64,000 bases of DNA. It comes from Diplonema papillatum. Taxonomy: Eukaryota; Euglenozoa; Diplonemea; Diplonemida; Diplonemidae. The translations under genes were made by a program, and so were the position numbers. A model generated the notes under the pieces. That model did no database searches and was not told the DNA's origin. It saw only the letters and a program-made list of their open reading frames with translations. The stretch covers positions 62,001 through 126,000 of the forward strand of contig JAPJBO010000162.1 of NCBI GenBank assembly GCA_030068145.1. Direction: 5' to 3'. Below, piece by piece: positions 53,885-63,746 of the stretch (within the stretch, counting starts at the first letter, position 1; every line of letters starts with the position of its first letter).

Positions 53885-54060
53885 AAGGGATTGCAAGAAC
53901 GTTCTTGGAATAGATATGTGCTCAACACCGCACTGTTCCTATCTGTCACCGTGTTTCGGTTTTAACCAAGGCGGTCGGGTTGTTCGTGGCTCGCTGCAGC
54001 CAGAACCAGCCATGCTACCAGAGCACAGGCAAATCCGTCTCGGGGAGAAGGCCCCCTGCC
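53885..54060 (+). repeat. family A copy, internally deleted
   Basis: ATTGCAAGAACGTTCTTGGA, then ATGTGCTCAACACCGCACTG and ATGCTACCAGAGCACAGGCA. The central third is missing. Confidence 0.8.
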
Positions 54061-54299
54061 ACCGTGTCTGAACCAATCAATCACGGCAAAAAAACTCAAG
54101 GCGCCACCCTCCTCGCGACTGCGACTCGCTAGAACGCACCAACTCGCCTTCTTTTCTCGGTGGTGGCAGTCCGCGAAGTACACTCCGCGAAGCACAGTGG
54201 GTAGCCGTCTGCGCATGGTTGAAGTGCCTATGAGGGAAAAAGAGGGCGAGGAAACCCTGCGAGCTGAGGGCAGCACGCGGGGGAACGGGGGACTCCTGG

Positions 54300-54585
54300 G
54301 GGAATTGCAAGAACGTGCTTGGGATGGGTATGTGCTCAACACCGCACGGGTCCCGTCTGCGCCGTGGTTCGGTCCTTTAAGCCACGGACACATGAGGCGG
54401 ACCATCATCAGCGCAGGACCTGAGTGTCTGCAGACAGGACAGCGGTGTGAGTCTGGTTTGTCAGGCGGCTGTTCGTAGCTTGCTCGTCACAGCCAGGACC
54501 ACTCGTGTTACCAGAGCACAGGCGAATCCGTCACCGGGGAGGAGGAGCCCACAACCGTGTCTGAGCAATCAGTTAAAACCCCTCA
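54300..54585 (+). repeat. family A copy, well preserved 3' two thirds
   Basis: AATTGCAAGAACGTGCTTGG, ATGTGCTCAACACCGCACGG, CCATCATCAGCGCAGGACCT and GAGCACAGGCGAATCCGTCA; about 90% identical to the 40.3 kb copy. Confidence 0.9.
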
Positions 54586-54649
54586 GGGTCCCCGCCCTGA
54601 TTGTGACTGCGAGTCGCCAGGCAGCACTGACTTGTCTTCTTTTTTATGT

Positions 54650-54705
54650 TAACAATGCATTGTTGGTACTAAAAAATTAGTAGTTGGCAGCGTACTAAAA
54701 GCAAC
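54650..54705 (+). repeat. AACAATGCATTGTT repeat, shared inverted with 59.7 kb
   Basis: TGTTAACAATGCATTGTTGG followed by TACTAAAAAATTAGTAGTTG; the reverse complement, slightly diverged, is at 59655-59712, directly inside the intron after exon 59765-59964. Confidence 0.75.
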
Positions 54706-54779
54706 TCACCAAATCAGGTGAAAAGCCGCTAGTGCGCACAAACAAACGGAAGCGCCATACTAATTTTTTCGGAACGGGA

Positions 54780-55150
54780 GTCCCGGGGAGGCGGGATGCC
54801 TACCAGCCGCCGAGCGCCCACACGCCAGGCTTTGACGAGTGTACAGACAACACAATGCGCTCGCGGGTTTCACGCCGGTTCGTTCCCCTTTCCTCCGATG
54901 AGCTTTTTTTCTGCTTCCTTTTTTTTTCCCCCTTGCGAGGTGTTTTACATCGTCGGCCGTCCGGCGTGCAGGATGGACGTTTCCATCATGTCTACTTCCC
55001 TGTGTTTTGTGTTACCGTCGATCCCGAAGGACGTTTTTTTTTAGTTACTATTAGGTACCGTCGTTTTGAGATTCTCGGAGGCCAGAGAACCCTGCATCCT
55101 GACAACCTTCTCGTGCCTGCTCCTGCTCAAAAGAGACGGGTGTGGAAGTC
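54780..55150 (+). other. possible plus-strand exon region
   Basis: Two GC-rich plus-strand segments follow acceptor-like sites: one after TACTAATTTTTTCGGAACGGGAG (frame GRRDAYQPPSAHTPGFDECT), one after TTTTTTTCCCCCTTGCGAG (frame VFYIVGRPACRMDVSIMSTS). Third-position GC is 65-70%. No family was recognised. Whether they join each other or 55411-55503 is unknown. Confidence 0.25.
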
Positions 55151-55152
55151 CT

Positions 55153-55355
55153 GGACCTGCTGTGCATCCCTAATAGAGGTCATGGATCCGTAGGTGCTGG
55201 GATACCACCAGCCCACCACGATACCACACTAGCTGCTAGTGGATGGTGGGTTGTGTGTACACACCCATAAGCATGGTGTAGAGGTCCTGAGAACCACATG
55301 CCACCTGCTGTGCATCCCTGATACCTAGGAGGTCATGGATACGTAGGTGCTGAAC
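55153..55355 (+). repeat. direct repeat of about 50 bp
   Basis: CTGCTGT-GCATCCCTAATA and GGTCATGGATCCGTAGGTGCT at 55158-55200 recur at 55303-55350, with a similar 150-bp spacing element between (GATACCACACTAG repeats). Confidence 0.7.
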
Positions 55356-55410
55356 ACAAAAACCCGCAAGCAAGGCAACAGGTCGCGCCCGTTGCGCGTT
55401 GCGGGCCCAG

Positions 55411-55503
55411 ATGCCCTTGCCTCAGCTAGCCAAGTTCTCCAACGGCAAGACCATTACCGACGTGTTCCCCGGCGCGCTGGTTGCCGCATCGTCCGCGTTC
55501 TAA
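55411..55503 (+). CDS. small ORF or terminal exon, unknown
   Basis: 30 codons from an ATG that directly follows a GGGCCCAG acceptor-like site to a TAA: MPLPQLAKFSNGKTITDVFP continuing for ten more residues. 25 of 29 codons end in C or G, as strongly biased as the confident genes. It could be the last exon of a plus-strand gene or a trans-spliced mini-ORF. No family was recognised. Confidence 0.35.
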   Translation: MPLPQLAKFSNGKTITDVFPGALVAASSAF

Positions 55504-56700
55504 GACAGCAAGCTACAGCGCTAAGGTTTTTTTTACTGGCGGGGTACGTTTAGGACTGCTGCAGAAGAACATACCCAGCATCGTCGTTGGTTACATCGAT
55601 GGCCGGTGTCCCGCCGAATGCAGAAGGAGACTTGCAGTGTGATTTGCTGTGGGTTGTTATTTGTATGGACTCGCCGGGGGAGACTTCATCCAACCCAAGA
55701 CCGTTCCCCCGGAGAGTCTGCCAACTCTCGCTCGAGAGAAAGAGTGCTCTCGCGATGCCACGGGTTTTGTGTCTCCTTGGTGAATCTTACCCACACTCGG
55801 GGCTCCCTCCCAGATCTATTTACCAGGTTGACCTGAAGACGGCAGCGACCTAAATAATGGCGGAGCAGAGCTGCAGCGATGCCGTACTAGCCAGAGGGCA
55901 GCAGGGGGGAGTGCGTATAAGTCGAACTTTGAGTGCGTGAGCCCCTCCGAAGAAAGGTCCATCACACTCGTCCCAGGCTACATAGCCCGGGTCTCTGGGT
56001 CGCGTTCCACGCCTTCTCTTCGTCGCCTGGTCTTGCGTCTTGCTGGTCCGTCCGGGCTGGCCGCTTCGCGCTTCCATTTCGTCTTGCATCACCTCGTCTC
56101 CACTCCCTGCCGCACGGGCTTCTTCGTTTCGTGCCACCTGCGACGCGGGCCGCTTCACTGCTCGTCTGCGCGTGGACTGCTCTGTACTCGTTGCCTTGAC
56201 AGGGGGGAGTGCGTGCAGGAAGAGTTCAGTAATGCCGCGAAGTTCCGCGAAGGTTTGGCGACTTACCTGGGAAAGTGGAAGGTTGCGTCGTTTATCGTCC
56301 TTCCACCCTTACGATTGCAGACCCGCACAAGAAGACAGGCGCTTCGTTTTGTTTGTGCGTGCCGGGTGATCGTTTTCCCACTTGTATCCACCCTGTGTAT
56401 ATTCGGGTAAGGAGTTCTGATCAACCACCAAAACACGCTGCCTACGTCTTTTTAGCCTGCACAATACATTGAAGGGCAACCCGCAAGATTGTTAGTAGTA
56501 GTAAAAAGAGGCGCTGAAGAACTTCTCAGGTCGAACGCGTTCTCACAGCTTGAAAGGCTTTGCTGGGCAACCTCTTACGCAGCCGCGTGTTGCTGTGCAT
56601 GTCCGGCCGCGGGCGACTAACCCTGCCGCACCAGTGGATACAGGAACATGCTGGGTTGCCAGAGGTCCCAGCCGCCACAAATTAGGGACACGTGTGGACA
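55504..56700. other. intergenic with scattered repeats and an exon-like segment
   Basis: The plus-strand frame at about 56216-56285 (EEFSNAAKFREGLATYLGKW) follows a CGTGCAG site and has strong third-position GC. 56150-56195 shares GGGCCGCTTCACTGCTCGTC with 21.6 kb. 56340-56475 matches 33.24-33.33 kb inverted. No gene could be assembled. Confidence 0.35.
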
Positions 56701-56754
56701 ACGAGCGTCAGAATAGCCCAACCCGAAGGCAGTTCATCTTTTGGTTGTAAGCGT

Positions 56755-56928
56755 TCAACAAAATGGGTCTTTGTTGAACGCTTATGCCCGCCACTAAACC
56801 CAGATTTACCTGTGTTTCGTGTGGGCTACAGCGCATTTACCTCCTTTGATCTATCGCAACTGGCAGCCTCCTCAAGCATTTCCTACAACGCAGATGCATA
56901 CAAAAGAAAAAAGGAAGAAGGACCATAC
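56755..56928 (-). repeat. family B copy starting at the PP2C 5' splice site
   Basis: On the gene strand it begins GTATGGTCCTTCTTCC right at the end of the PP2C exon and continues with GTTGTAGGAAATGCTTGAGG, AGCCCACACGAAACACAGGT and CCATTTTGTTGAACG, the family B sequence. Confidence 0.8.
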
Positions 56929-57044
56929 TGGATAGCGTCGGACGCAGCGGCCACCTCCGCTGCGCACAGGCAGTCGGTCGTGTCGAAGAAGAGAATGACA
57001 GCCGTGGTGTTGTCGCAGTACCCTCTCGCCGACTTCGTCACTTG
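56929..57044 (-). CDS. PP2C-type protein phosphatase, exon with C-terminal metal-binding strand
   Basis: 38 codons plus two nt, beginning after CTGCACACAG. It encodes QVTKSARGYCDNTTAVILFF, the C-terminal 'S.DN.T.I(V)V' strand of PP2C phosphatases. Its Asp is the last metal ligand. It is followed by an acidic/alanine tail DTTDCLCAAEVAAASDAI. The preceding exon ends ...DELVQ, and joining restores the family pattern in phase. The exon ends at ATC CA|GTATGG, where a family B repeat begins, so at least one more exon with the stop codon is expected to the left. Reading through instead would reach a TAG at 56883 within the repeat. Confidence 0.85.
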
Positions 57045-57323
57045 CTGTGTGCAGTTTGATCGAACTGCAACGCTCAAACCAGACCTGGTGCGCGGCAGCA
57101 GCACCAGACCTGGTGGCCGGCAGCAGCAACGGCTTTCCCACCTCCAAGATTTTCATGATGTCAAGGCCGCGGTTGAAGGCGAAGCATAGACGGGAGCGAG
57201 CCGAAACCTCGCAGACGGCGTTGCTACTTGAACGGCAAAGAAGGGTCCGCCTTGGGGAATCGAAGGCCATCGCGGGATACGAGAGATTGTCGAGTATTTT
57301 CTTGGTTCAAAAAGATCACACAC
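57045..57323 (-). other. PP2C intron, 279 bp
   Basis: Donor GTGTGTGATC, acceptor AAACTGCACACAG. Joins the codons GTT CAG and CAA GTG in phase 0. Confidence 0.75.
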
Positions 57324-57411
57324 CTGAACGAGTTCGTCGACGATCGTCTGGTAACTGCACTTCAGGTAGGCCTGCGCTTGCTCGAGTGTCAGCCCCCCGA
57401 CGCCGACGCCA
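57324..57411 (-). CDS. PP2C-type protein phosphatase, small middle exon
   Basis: 88 nt: one nt completing a codon, then 29 codons GVGVGGLTLEQAQAYLKCSY continuing QTIVDELVQ. Flanked by CCATCAG and GTGTGT splice signals. It supplies the helical segment that precedes the last metal-binding strand in PP2C enzymes. Phase matches both neighbours. Confidence 0.8.
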
Positions 57412-58003
57412 CTGATGGTGTTCGTTTAGAGTGAAACTTCGCTTGAGAAGTCCGGGGTGAAGTCACGGGTGTCTTTTTTTATGAGTTGTACTCTTATCAC
57501 CACGTCTCCAGCCCCCGAGAGCTGCAGCGCACGTCAAACACGGGGCCCATTCCGTCATTCCCACGTTTTCGAAAACAAACGGGTCCCTAATAAGGCTAAG
57601 GCGAAATCTGCGTACCCCTGGCACCGATTCTTGAGGAGTAGAGCAGGCAGCTTCGAAGCTGCGGTAGAACCTCCCAGGAAGCCCAAAGAAGACCAAGTAT
57701 AGTGTGTGGCGCTCGGCCAAGCCCCCACGAAAACAGTGCAAGTGCCAACAAGGCAGGCGAACACTGCCCCCCACGAAAACAAAGGAAGAGTATTGAGTTC
57801 TTTAAAGTTTAAGTGCCATCAAGGCAGGCAAGCACTAGGAAGAGTAGCAGGGGATGTGTTTGTACACCAGATACGGAGCCCGCATGCTCAGGAGACACAA
57901 AAGCAAGGTAGGCCGGCTTCGTGAATGCATGCTCATGTCGCTGTCGGTTCCTCTGAACGTCGACGCACGCAGCGCCTCTGCTGGACGAAAGCAGGAATCA
58001 TAC
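57412..58003 (-). other. PP2C intron, 592 bp, with family K at its 3' end
   Basis: Donor GTATGATTCC at 58003, acceptor CACCATCAG at 57412. A family K element (plus-strand TTTAGAGTGAAACTTCGCTT at 57425) ends 13 nt before the acceptor AG on the gene strand. Confidence 0.75.
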
Positions 58004-58654
58004 AGGGAGGTTTCATCGCGGCTGATGGGAGCTTCCGCGCGCAATTGTCGGAGCGACTCGTCGATGCTCTGCTTGCGGGTCATGATGGTCTCGCAGATCG
58101 AGTCGTTGGACGTGTGGTCGAAGAGTCCGTCGGAACCAATAACGAGGAACACGTCGTTTTGGTAGTCGATCGGACGCGAATCGACGTCGGGGACCTGCGA
58201 GATCAGCTCCCTGCACGGCCGGTTGCCGAGAGCCCGCGTCACGCACAGGACGCCGTTCACGCGATTCCTCAATATGGTTCCCCCGCGTTCTACCACGGCT
58301 TCCACCTCCAGCGGGTTCTTCACGTTGTGGTCGGTCGTCAGCTGCACGGTGGAGATGCCCTTGTCGCTCGACGCGTCCTTCCTGCAGAGCACCGCCCTGC
58401 AGTCGCCGGCGCCCGCGTACCACATCTTGTCGCTCCGCAGCAGCACCGTCAGCGCGGTGCAGCCGGCGTCGACGTTCTTCTTCTCGATGAAATCGGCGTC
58501 CGCCTTCTCGTGCGCCTTCTTGATCCCTTCGAGCATGTCCCCGCTGGCGCACGCCTTCGCTATCTCCTGGAACAGGCGCTCCACAATAAACTCGGAGCAC
58601 TCTTTCCCGCCGTGGCCGTCGTAAACGCCAATCAGGTAGTCCAAATCAGACGTT
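58004..58654 (-). CDS. PP2C-type protein phosphatase, main catalytic exon
   Basis: Metal-dependent serine/threonine phosphatase core. Visible motifs: LIGVYDGHGGKE (first metal Asp and Gly), CTALTVLL, WYAGAGDCRAVLCR, LTTDHN, RVNGVLCVTRALGN, and FLVIGSDGLFD (metal Asp). With the CDN in the downstream exon, all metal-binding positions are intact, so activity is expected. The usual final Asp of 'ALGD' is Asn. The exon starts after CGCCGCGCAG with a one-nt codon remainder (A|ACG TCT GAT TTG) and ends at TCC CT|GTATGA. The N-terminal exon, expected to carry the 'R..MED' motif, was not found in the 4 kb upstream. A family A leader lies in the upstream intron at 58.7 kb. Substrates are unknown. Confidence 0.93.
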
Positions 58655-58689
58655 CTGCGCGGCGGGAGATATTTGTAAACTTGCCCGAA

Positions 58690-58830
58690 GGATATCTTAG
58701 TTCAGCTTTTAGTCAACACTGCCTGCCTCTCATGCACATTTGATGCTAGCATCAAAAGGGGGGGGGGGTCGTTGTATAATGGTTTAGCTTGAAGGGGATT
58801 GGAAAGGTTGAAAGGGATGCTAGCACCAAA
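58690..58830 (+). repeat. family A leader copies upstream of the PP2C catalytic exon
   Basis: ATATCTTAGTTCAGCTTTTA, CTGCCTCTCATGCACATTTG and the palindrome TTGATGCTAGCATCAA; a second GATGCTAGCACCAAA follows at 58815 after G-runs. Confidence 0.8.
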
Positions 58831-59764
58831 GGGGGTCTTCGTTTAACGTTTTCGGCAGAACACCGCCTCTCACCGTTTCTGCTGACGCGACCTTTTCGTG
58901 ATAAAGAGGATGGATCAAGTGTCCAACTCCCAGCAATGGCTGAGGCCAGATCGTGAATGACAGAATTCTGGGCACAAATGGAGACGGCGGATCGTAATTA
59001 TTCTGTCTGCCGGCTTCGTCCCTTGAACATGAAGCGAGACCCAAGGATCTCAGGCTATGCCGTCACACCGAGGATCAGTACAGATCGTGAACCGTGAACA
59101 CCTTGTGCTCGTACGGGGGCAGGCGTGCCGCTCCCCCCACCAATGTTTCGAGGGCAGTCGGTCGAAGGAATAGCATTGGACATACGGGGTAACGCCGCAC
59201 ATTTGATTGAGAAACCCTATCCGTATCGCCCGATCTTCTTGGTAATGGCACGTGCCCGCGGCTGTCGCGGTGAAGCTCTGTGTGCGTTTGTTTGCGGTCA
59301 GGCGGCGAGCCTTTGTTTGAGAAGTGCGAGTGAAGTCTCCCGATTCTAGAACTGGACCAACGGGCTACGCCCACCATACCTATTGTATGCGATCAGACCA
59401 GTTCCCCCGCCAATCCCACTATGCATGGAAATCAGTGGTACAAAGCGGGAACGATCTTTTGAAGAGAGAGAGAGAGAGTAGCAATCGTTACAAACAAACG
59501 AGTGACTTAAGGTAGCCGCTTGAGCGGCGCTAATCCGAGCGCACACAGCAGCAGTGACGCGTCGGCAGTATTTGCACTTCAGTCTTTTTCTCGAAAGAAG
59601 GAAAATGTTTGCTCGTGCGCAACTAGCGGGACTCACCTGCTTTGGTAAGTTTCATGTAGTACGCTGGCCAACCCACTAATTCTTAGTACCAACAATGCAT
59701 TGTTAACACTGATAAAGTGAACGGTGGCCTCCGTTTCCTTTCGCATTCTATGCTGCCAGCATAC
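58831..59764. other. intron or intergenic, little recognised
   Basis: A minus-strand segment at 59092-59175 (LETLVGGAARLPPYEHKVFT, then a stop) has strong third-position GC but no AG acceptor in front. 59655-59712 is the inverted copy of the 54.65 kb AACAATGCATTGTT repeat. Confidence 0.35.
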
Positions 59765-59964
59765 CTCGACGCGGGGAGCTTTCGCGGTGGGGTGGTGGAG
59801 CGGTGCTTGTATTTTACTACTCTCAAGACCCTTCTGGCAAGCTTTGAGCACTTGCTTCCGGTCGAAGACCTCTTTGTTGGTACGCAGGAGGTCGGCGACG
59901 GCCGTCTGGCAGGCTTCATTTACCTTGCTGTAGATTTCCGCGGTGAGAAGGTTGTCGGGTCGGC
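59765..59964 (-). CDS. exon of unrecognised helical protein
   Basis: 200 nt: two nt completing a codon, then 66 codons RPDNLLTAEIYSKVNEACQT continuing to KIQAPLHHPTAKAPRVE. Flanked by CACTCACAG and GAG|GTATGC. The phase agrees with exon 60227-60341, giving ...DILQNG|RPDNLL.... The joined region LPYVMRHLALDILQ then the RPDNLLTAEIYSKV part loosely resembles RIIa/Dpy-30-type dimerisation-docking helices, but I am not sure. It may be the N-terminal part of the downstream PP2C gene or a separate gene. Confidence 0.65.
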
Positions 59965-60226
59965 CTGTGAGTGTGAGGGCGAGTGTGCGTGTGAGTGGTT
60001 CAAGTCCATGGCTTTAAAAGGGTAACGGCTGAATCGAAGTATGGCCCACTTGTCACTTTCACCAGTCGGCTTTGAGTTTCCGACATGCTGCTTTTTTGGG
60101 TCCTGAGACTCCTCTCCGAAGGGAACTACCGCGTAATCGTACACCCGTTGTAATTCGCAACCGGCGCCCAGCTAGAGTATTTCCTACAAAGCAGGGGCTT
60201 AATCAGAAATTCCTGAATCGACATAC
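59965..60226 (-). other. 262-bp intron carrying a family B 5' end
   Basis: Donor GTATGTCGATTC, acceptor CTCACACTCACAG. Family B sequence (CCTGCTTTGTAGGAAATACT) starts about 28 nt after the donor on the gene strand. Confidence 0.7.
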
Positions 60227-60341
60227 CGTTCTGGAGGATGTCCAGCGCGAGATGACGCATAACGTAGGGTAGATCCTCCGGCGAGACAGCGGCATCGTCC
60301 ACTTTCATCCTGGTGTCGAGGCTCTTCCTTCGAGAGCCCAG
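60227..60341 (-). CDS. exon of unrecognised helical protein (upstream exon)
   Basis: 38 codons plus one nt, LGSRRKSLDTRMKVDDAAVS continuing PEDLPYVMRHLALDILQN(G). Acceptor AACATTCAG, donor AACG|GTATGTCG. RRKSLD looks like a basophilic-kinase phosphosite. An internal ATG (codon 12) could also be a start. The next exon (59765-59964) follows in phase. Function unknown. Confidence 0.6.
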
Positions 60342-60437
60342 CTGAATGTTGCATTCGTTAAGGGGAACTTGGCATTCGAAGAGAGTTAGTGTTCTGCTGC
60401 CGAACAGGTTGTTCGGTTCCTGTGTGTGCGTGGGTTG

Positions 60438-60468
<31 letters not shown>

Positions 60469-60922
60469 CAAAAAAAGACGCTGAAAAAAAGGCTCGTTAC
60501 AAAACAGGCTACCTCGGTTGGATGCTGCCTCGGTTGCATTTGCGTTGAACCTGCACGCCCGATTGAAAGGCGTATTGCACTCCATGTACCGTATCCGATC
60601 TCTTTCATGTCCCCAAGCCCACAGGAACACTTATCTTGCGGGGCCTAATCCTCCACGACTGCAAGCTTGGGTGCGCCTTCCCAACAGCAAATAACATACC
60701 GCTTTAGACATTGCTTCGCCCTCCTATGTGTCATATACAGCAGGGGGCCGGCCAAGAGGCAAACTTGGAACCCCCAGGTGTGCCTGAGCAGGGGTCCAAC
60801 GACTATCGACGGCGGCTTCCTTTAGTGTGTGGGTTTCTTTCTTTTTGTTTCTTTTTTGTTTTTTTCTTCTTTTTTTTTGCTGACGGAAAAGAGGCAAGTT
60901 CAAACGCAGTTCAGGTTGCCAG
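60342..60922. other. intron or intergenic, GT microsatellite
   Basis: (GT)n at 60418-60470. No other feature was recognised. Confidence 0.45.
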
Positions 60923-61024
60923 ATGAAAAGAAAGGAGGTGATCAGGGGCTTCTTTGACAGGACGGGCCACGACTACGTGAAGCGACGCGGCGGAAAGCAG
61001 GCGGGCCGAAGGACTAAAGCTTAG
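60923..61024 (+). CDS. small basic ORF or terminal exon, unknown
   Basis: 33 codons from an ATG right after a TTGCCAG acceptor-like site: MKRKEVIRGFFDRTGHDYVK continuing RRGGKQAGRRTKA, then TAG. About 25 of 33 codons end in C or G, clearly more biased than the antisense frame. The strongly basic composition suggests nucleic-acid binding. It may be the last exon of a plus-strand gene whose earlier exons I could not find. Confidence 0.35.
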   Translation: MKRKEVIRGFFDRTGHDYVKRRGGKQAGRRTKA

Positions 61025-62040
61025 ACTGGCAACCGGAGAACCCTCCGAAGAATCTTCAAATGCACACGACCAATCACTGCCGGGGTCGTACGTACTGGCG
61101 GGTCCAATATAGTGGATCCGTGCGTAACGAAGGTCGAAAGAGATGGTTTCTCCAAGACACAGTATACACCCAGCACTGTGCAAAGAGTTTGAATAGAGCA
61201 TCTATTTGGTATCGGAAGTCGGTGCGAGATCAGGCAAACCTTGTGCGCTAGCTTCGTTTAACCGTGAATCTAATAATGAGGGCTTACCCCAAATTCTCGC
61301 TTTCATTTCACCATTTCAACCCTGTGACAATTATCATCTTCACCGTTTCTGCCAACGCCACCTTTTCCGGGTACGGTAAGCAGAACGAGACATGCACGGA
61401 TGAAGCCTCGTGCGGGAGCCTTGAGAGTCCTTAACGGTGGCGGGTCCGATGAAGTAGAACCGTGCACAACGCAAGAGTGTATGCATAGAGCGTTTTTCAC
61501 ATGAGGCACTGTCACGTTGCCGTCCCAAAAGACGTTTCAAAAGCAATGAAAAGAAGACATTCCTCGGCCGTTCTTATCGCGCGCAACAGAACCTCCTCTT
61601 GTCCTCAGAGCCAATACTGTGCCGAACAACACGGACTGCAGTGACCGTGCGCGACAAAGGAACCAAAAAATAGCTGAACGAGCTGGAAAGGAAAGACAGA
61701 AACGCCATTGCACTACTTGCAGAGATCAAGACAAACGTTTGAACTTCATACGAACGGCTAAACCTTAAAAATATGACGAGGTGAGAGAGACCGGTGAATG
61801 TATGGCAGTTAGCACGGTATGACAGCGGTTGCATGAAAGTCGGGAGTGCTAGAGAGAATGCTTGCATCCATTCGGTTTTGGAAGATCAGGCAAACCTTGT
61901 GCGCTAGCTTCGTTTGACCGTGAATGCAATAATCAGGGGTTCCCAAATTCGCTTGCATTTCATCGACACTGTTCCAATCATCTTCACCGTTTTTCTGCCC
62001 ACGCGACCTTTTTCCATCAGGGGTTTCCGAGACAGACGAG
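61025..62040. repeat. family D copies and related direct repeats
   Basis: 61205-61320 and 61880-61990 share TCAGGCAAACCTTGTGCGCTAGCTTCGTTT-type sequence (family D, inverted relative to 6.5 kb) and a downstream CATCTTCACCGTTTCTGCC-like string. 61090-61205 and 61430-61500 share GGCGGGTCCAATATAG- and GAACCGTGCACAACG-like strings. No gene was seen. Confidence 0.7.
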
Positions 62041-62135
62041 TTAAAGTGCAGGGAGCCAACTCGCCTCAGCTTATTTGCCCGGCCTCGTTGCTGTCCACAA
62101 ACTTTGCCGCGCTCGTTGCGCTTGCTAACAAGAAA
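62041..62135 (+). other. family H core with exon-like continuation
   Basis: GACGAGTTAAAGTGCAGGGA is a family H core. After TGCAG a plus-strand frame (GANSPQLICPASLLSTNFAA) runs to AAAG|GTAAC with about 64% third-position GC. It could be an exon captured next to a repeat or coincidence. Confidence 0.25.
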
Positions 62136-62566
62136 GGTAACACGGCGAACCAAGCCAGACCACCGAGCACTACTGGTGCCGATAAATATCAAACCCGCTA
62201 TTTTTACTTCACGCCATGATGATACATCAGCCCGCAAAATAAAACCGCCTGCACACAACACACTTTTCCGGGAGGGGAGGCTCCGTGTCCCTCCCCTCGA
62301 ATAATAACACGAAGATCCCACACGGTGCCAGGCAAAGAGAACACACTATCAAAAAGAATCATCGCTACTGAAAAGCTATCGTAGAAACAGTTTTCGACGA
62401 TGTCAGATGTGCCTCATCTCCGGCTGAGGGTCCGGTATCGAGGCACGATGGCCAAGTCGCAGGCTCGTCCAGCAGGCTCAGGATCAGCTGGCTTTCAAAG
62501 AAGCCAGCAATTGCCGCCTCCTGGCAGCCTTCGGACAACTGGCTGCTTTAAAAGCGCAGTACTTAC
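62136..62566. other. 3' region or intron of the kinase-like gene
   Basis: The kinase exon ends at 62567. The frame stays open to a stop at 62484 but codon bias collapses after the GTAAGT donor. Nothing else was recognised. Confidence 0.45.
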
Positions 62567-63746
62567 GATCAGTTTCAGGATGGCGGTGCAGGTCGTCGGG
62601 CACAGCGTACCCGCTCAGGCTTCGAAGGAGCGTCGTGGTGTCCCACCGAGTGTCGACGTCGGTGAGTAAGCAGTTTCGAAGAAGTTGTTTAAGGCACGGC
62701 GGCATTGCAACGCGCTCGCTCTCGTCAGGGGTCACCGAAGCCGAAATCCAGTTCGGATTGGGCAAAAAGGCGGGGGATGTCACGCGGCCCTCGTCGGTCG
62801 TCTCGACGACGCCGCACAGCAGCTCGATCACGGACGCCGCGAGCGAAAAGACATCCGACTTCGCACTCGATCCTTTCGCCTGCAGGACCTCCGGCGCGGC
62901 GTAATCTTCGGTGCATGTCCCGCCTAAGTGGATTCCAGTTTTGCCTCGCATCTCGCAAACTAGACCAAGGTCCGCCAGCTTGACCGCGGTAATTCTACTA
63001 CGGCCGTGCACGTCTAGCAGTATGTTGTGCGGCTTCACGTCTCTGTGCAGGAAGGACTTGCTGTGCAGGTACGCGAGGGCCTTGGCGACTTGTTCGAAGA
63101 TGACGACCGCATGCGGCGGGGAGAGGACGCAGCGGTCGTTCAGGTTCTTGAAGCTGTTCGCCGTGTGGGGCAGGTACTCCATCAGGAACAGCCCGCCGCA
63201 GTTGCCGAGGGAGGAGAACCCGTAGAACACGGGGAAGAGGTCCGCCGGGAGCTCCAAAGACCGCAGGATCTGCACCTCGGCCTGCATCTGGTCGATGTCG
63301 AAGCACGTCTTGAGGGCGTACGAGCAGCCGTCCATGGTGACCAGCTCCACGTGCGACGCGCCGCCTCCGCCGATGCCGTTTGGCCCCGTCGGGTCTTCCC
63401 TGCACACCCTCACCGCGAAGTTGTCCCGCCAAGCGTCCGCCACCGTCTTGTCCTCTTCCACAATCCTCTCCAGCAGCGGGCTCGGCGTGAGGACGTTTTC
63501 GAAGCGAACCGCGTACTCGGCGAACCCGTCGTCGCCGTCGTCGGCGCGCGCGGAAAACGCGCCGACCTCGCCTGCGGGCAGCACGACAACCGCGCCTCCG
63601 GCGCTGTCGACCCTGCATTTCACGCTCGCGTGCTCGGCGAGCCACTTGAACAGCAGAGCCTGCCGGTCCGGCCGCTCGGCGTAGCAGACGACGTGGAACA
63701 CCAACGCAACCACAGCGAACACGGTCGAAGCGTACGACCGCGCCAT
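62567..63746 (-). CDS. protein kinase-like gene with N-terminal signal/anchor and extra N-terminal domain
   Basis: 393 codons plus one nt from the ATG at 63746 to a strong donor GATC|GTAAGT at 62566. Residues 4-22 (YASTVFAVVALVFHVVC) form a hydrophobic signal or anchor. About 25-115 is of unknown fold, rich in A, V and D. The kinase domain is about 125-385: glycine-rich loop IGGGGASHVEL, Lys in YALK (146), Glu in QAEVQIL (157), LFLMEYL hinge, HRDVKPHN (234-241), DLG instead of DFG (259-261), YAAPE (282-286) and DVFSLA. All catalytic residues are present, so it is probably active. If the N-terminus enters the secretory pathway, a single-pass receptor-like kinase with a small lumenal part is possible. 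A further C-terminal exon is expected. Upstream codons are also open to the window edge (separate entry). Confidence 0.88.

Noticed and set aside
59092..59377. candidate terminal exon ending VFTVHDLY-stop
   Set aside because: Good codon bias in about 25 codons, but no AG acceptor before it and no phase-compatible partner; only noted in the interval entry.
62484..62566. kinase reading frame continuing to 62484
   Set aside because: Follows a consensus GTAAGT donor and loses codon bias; treated as intron.
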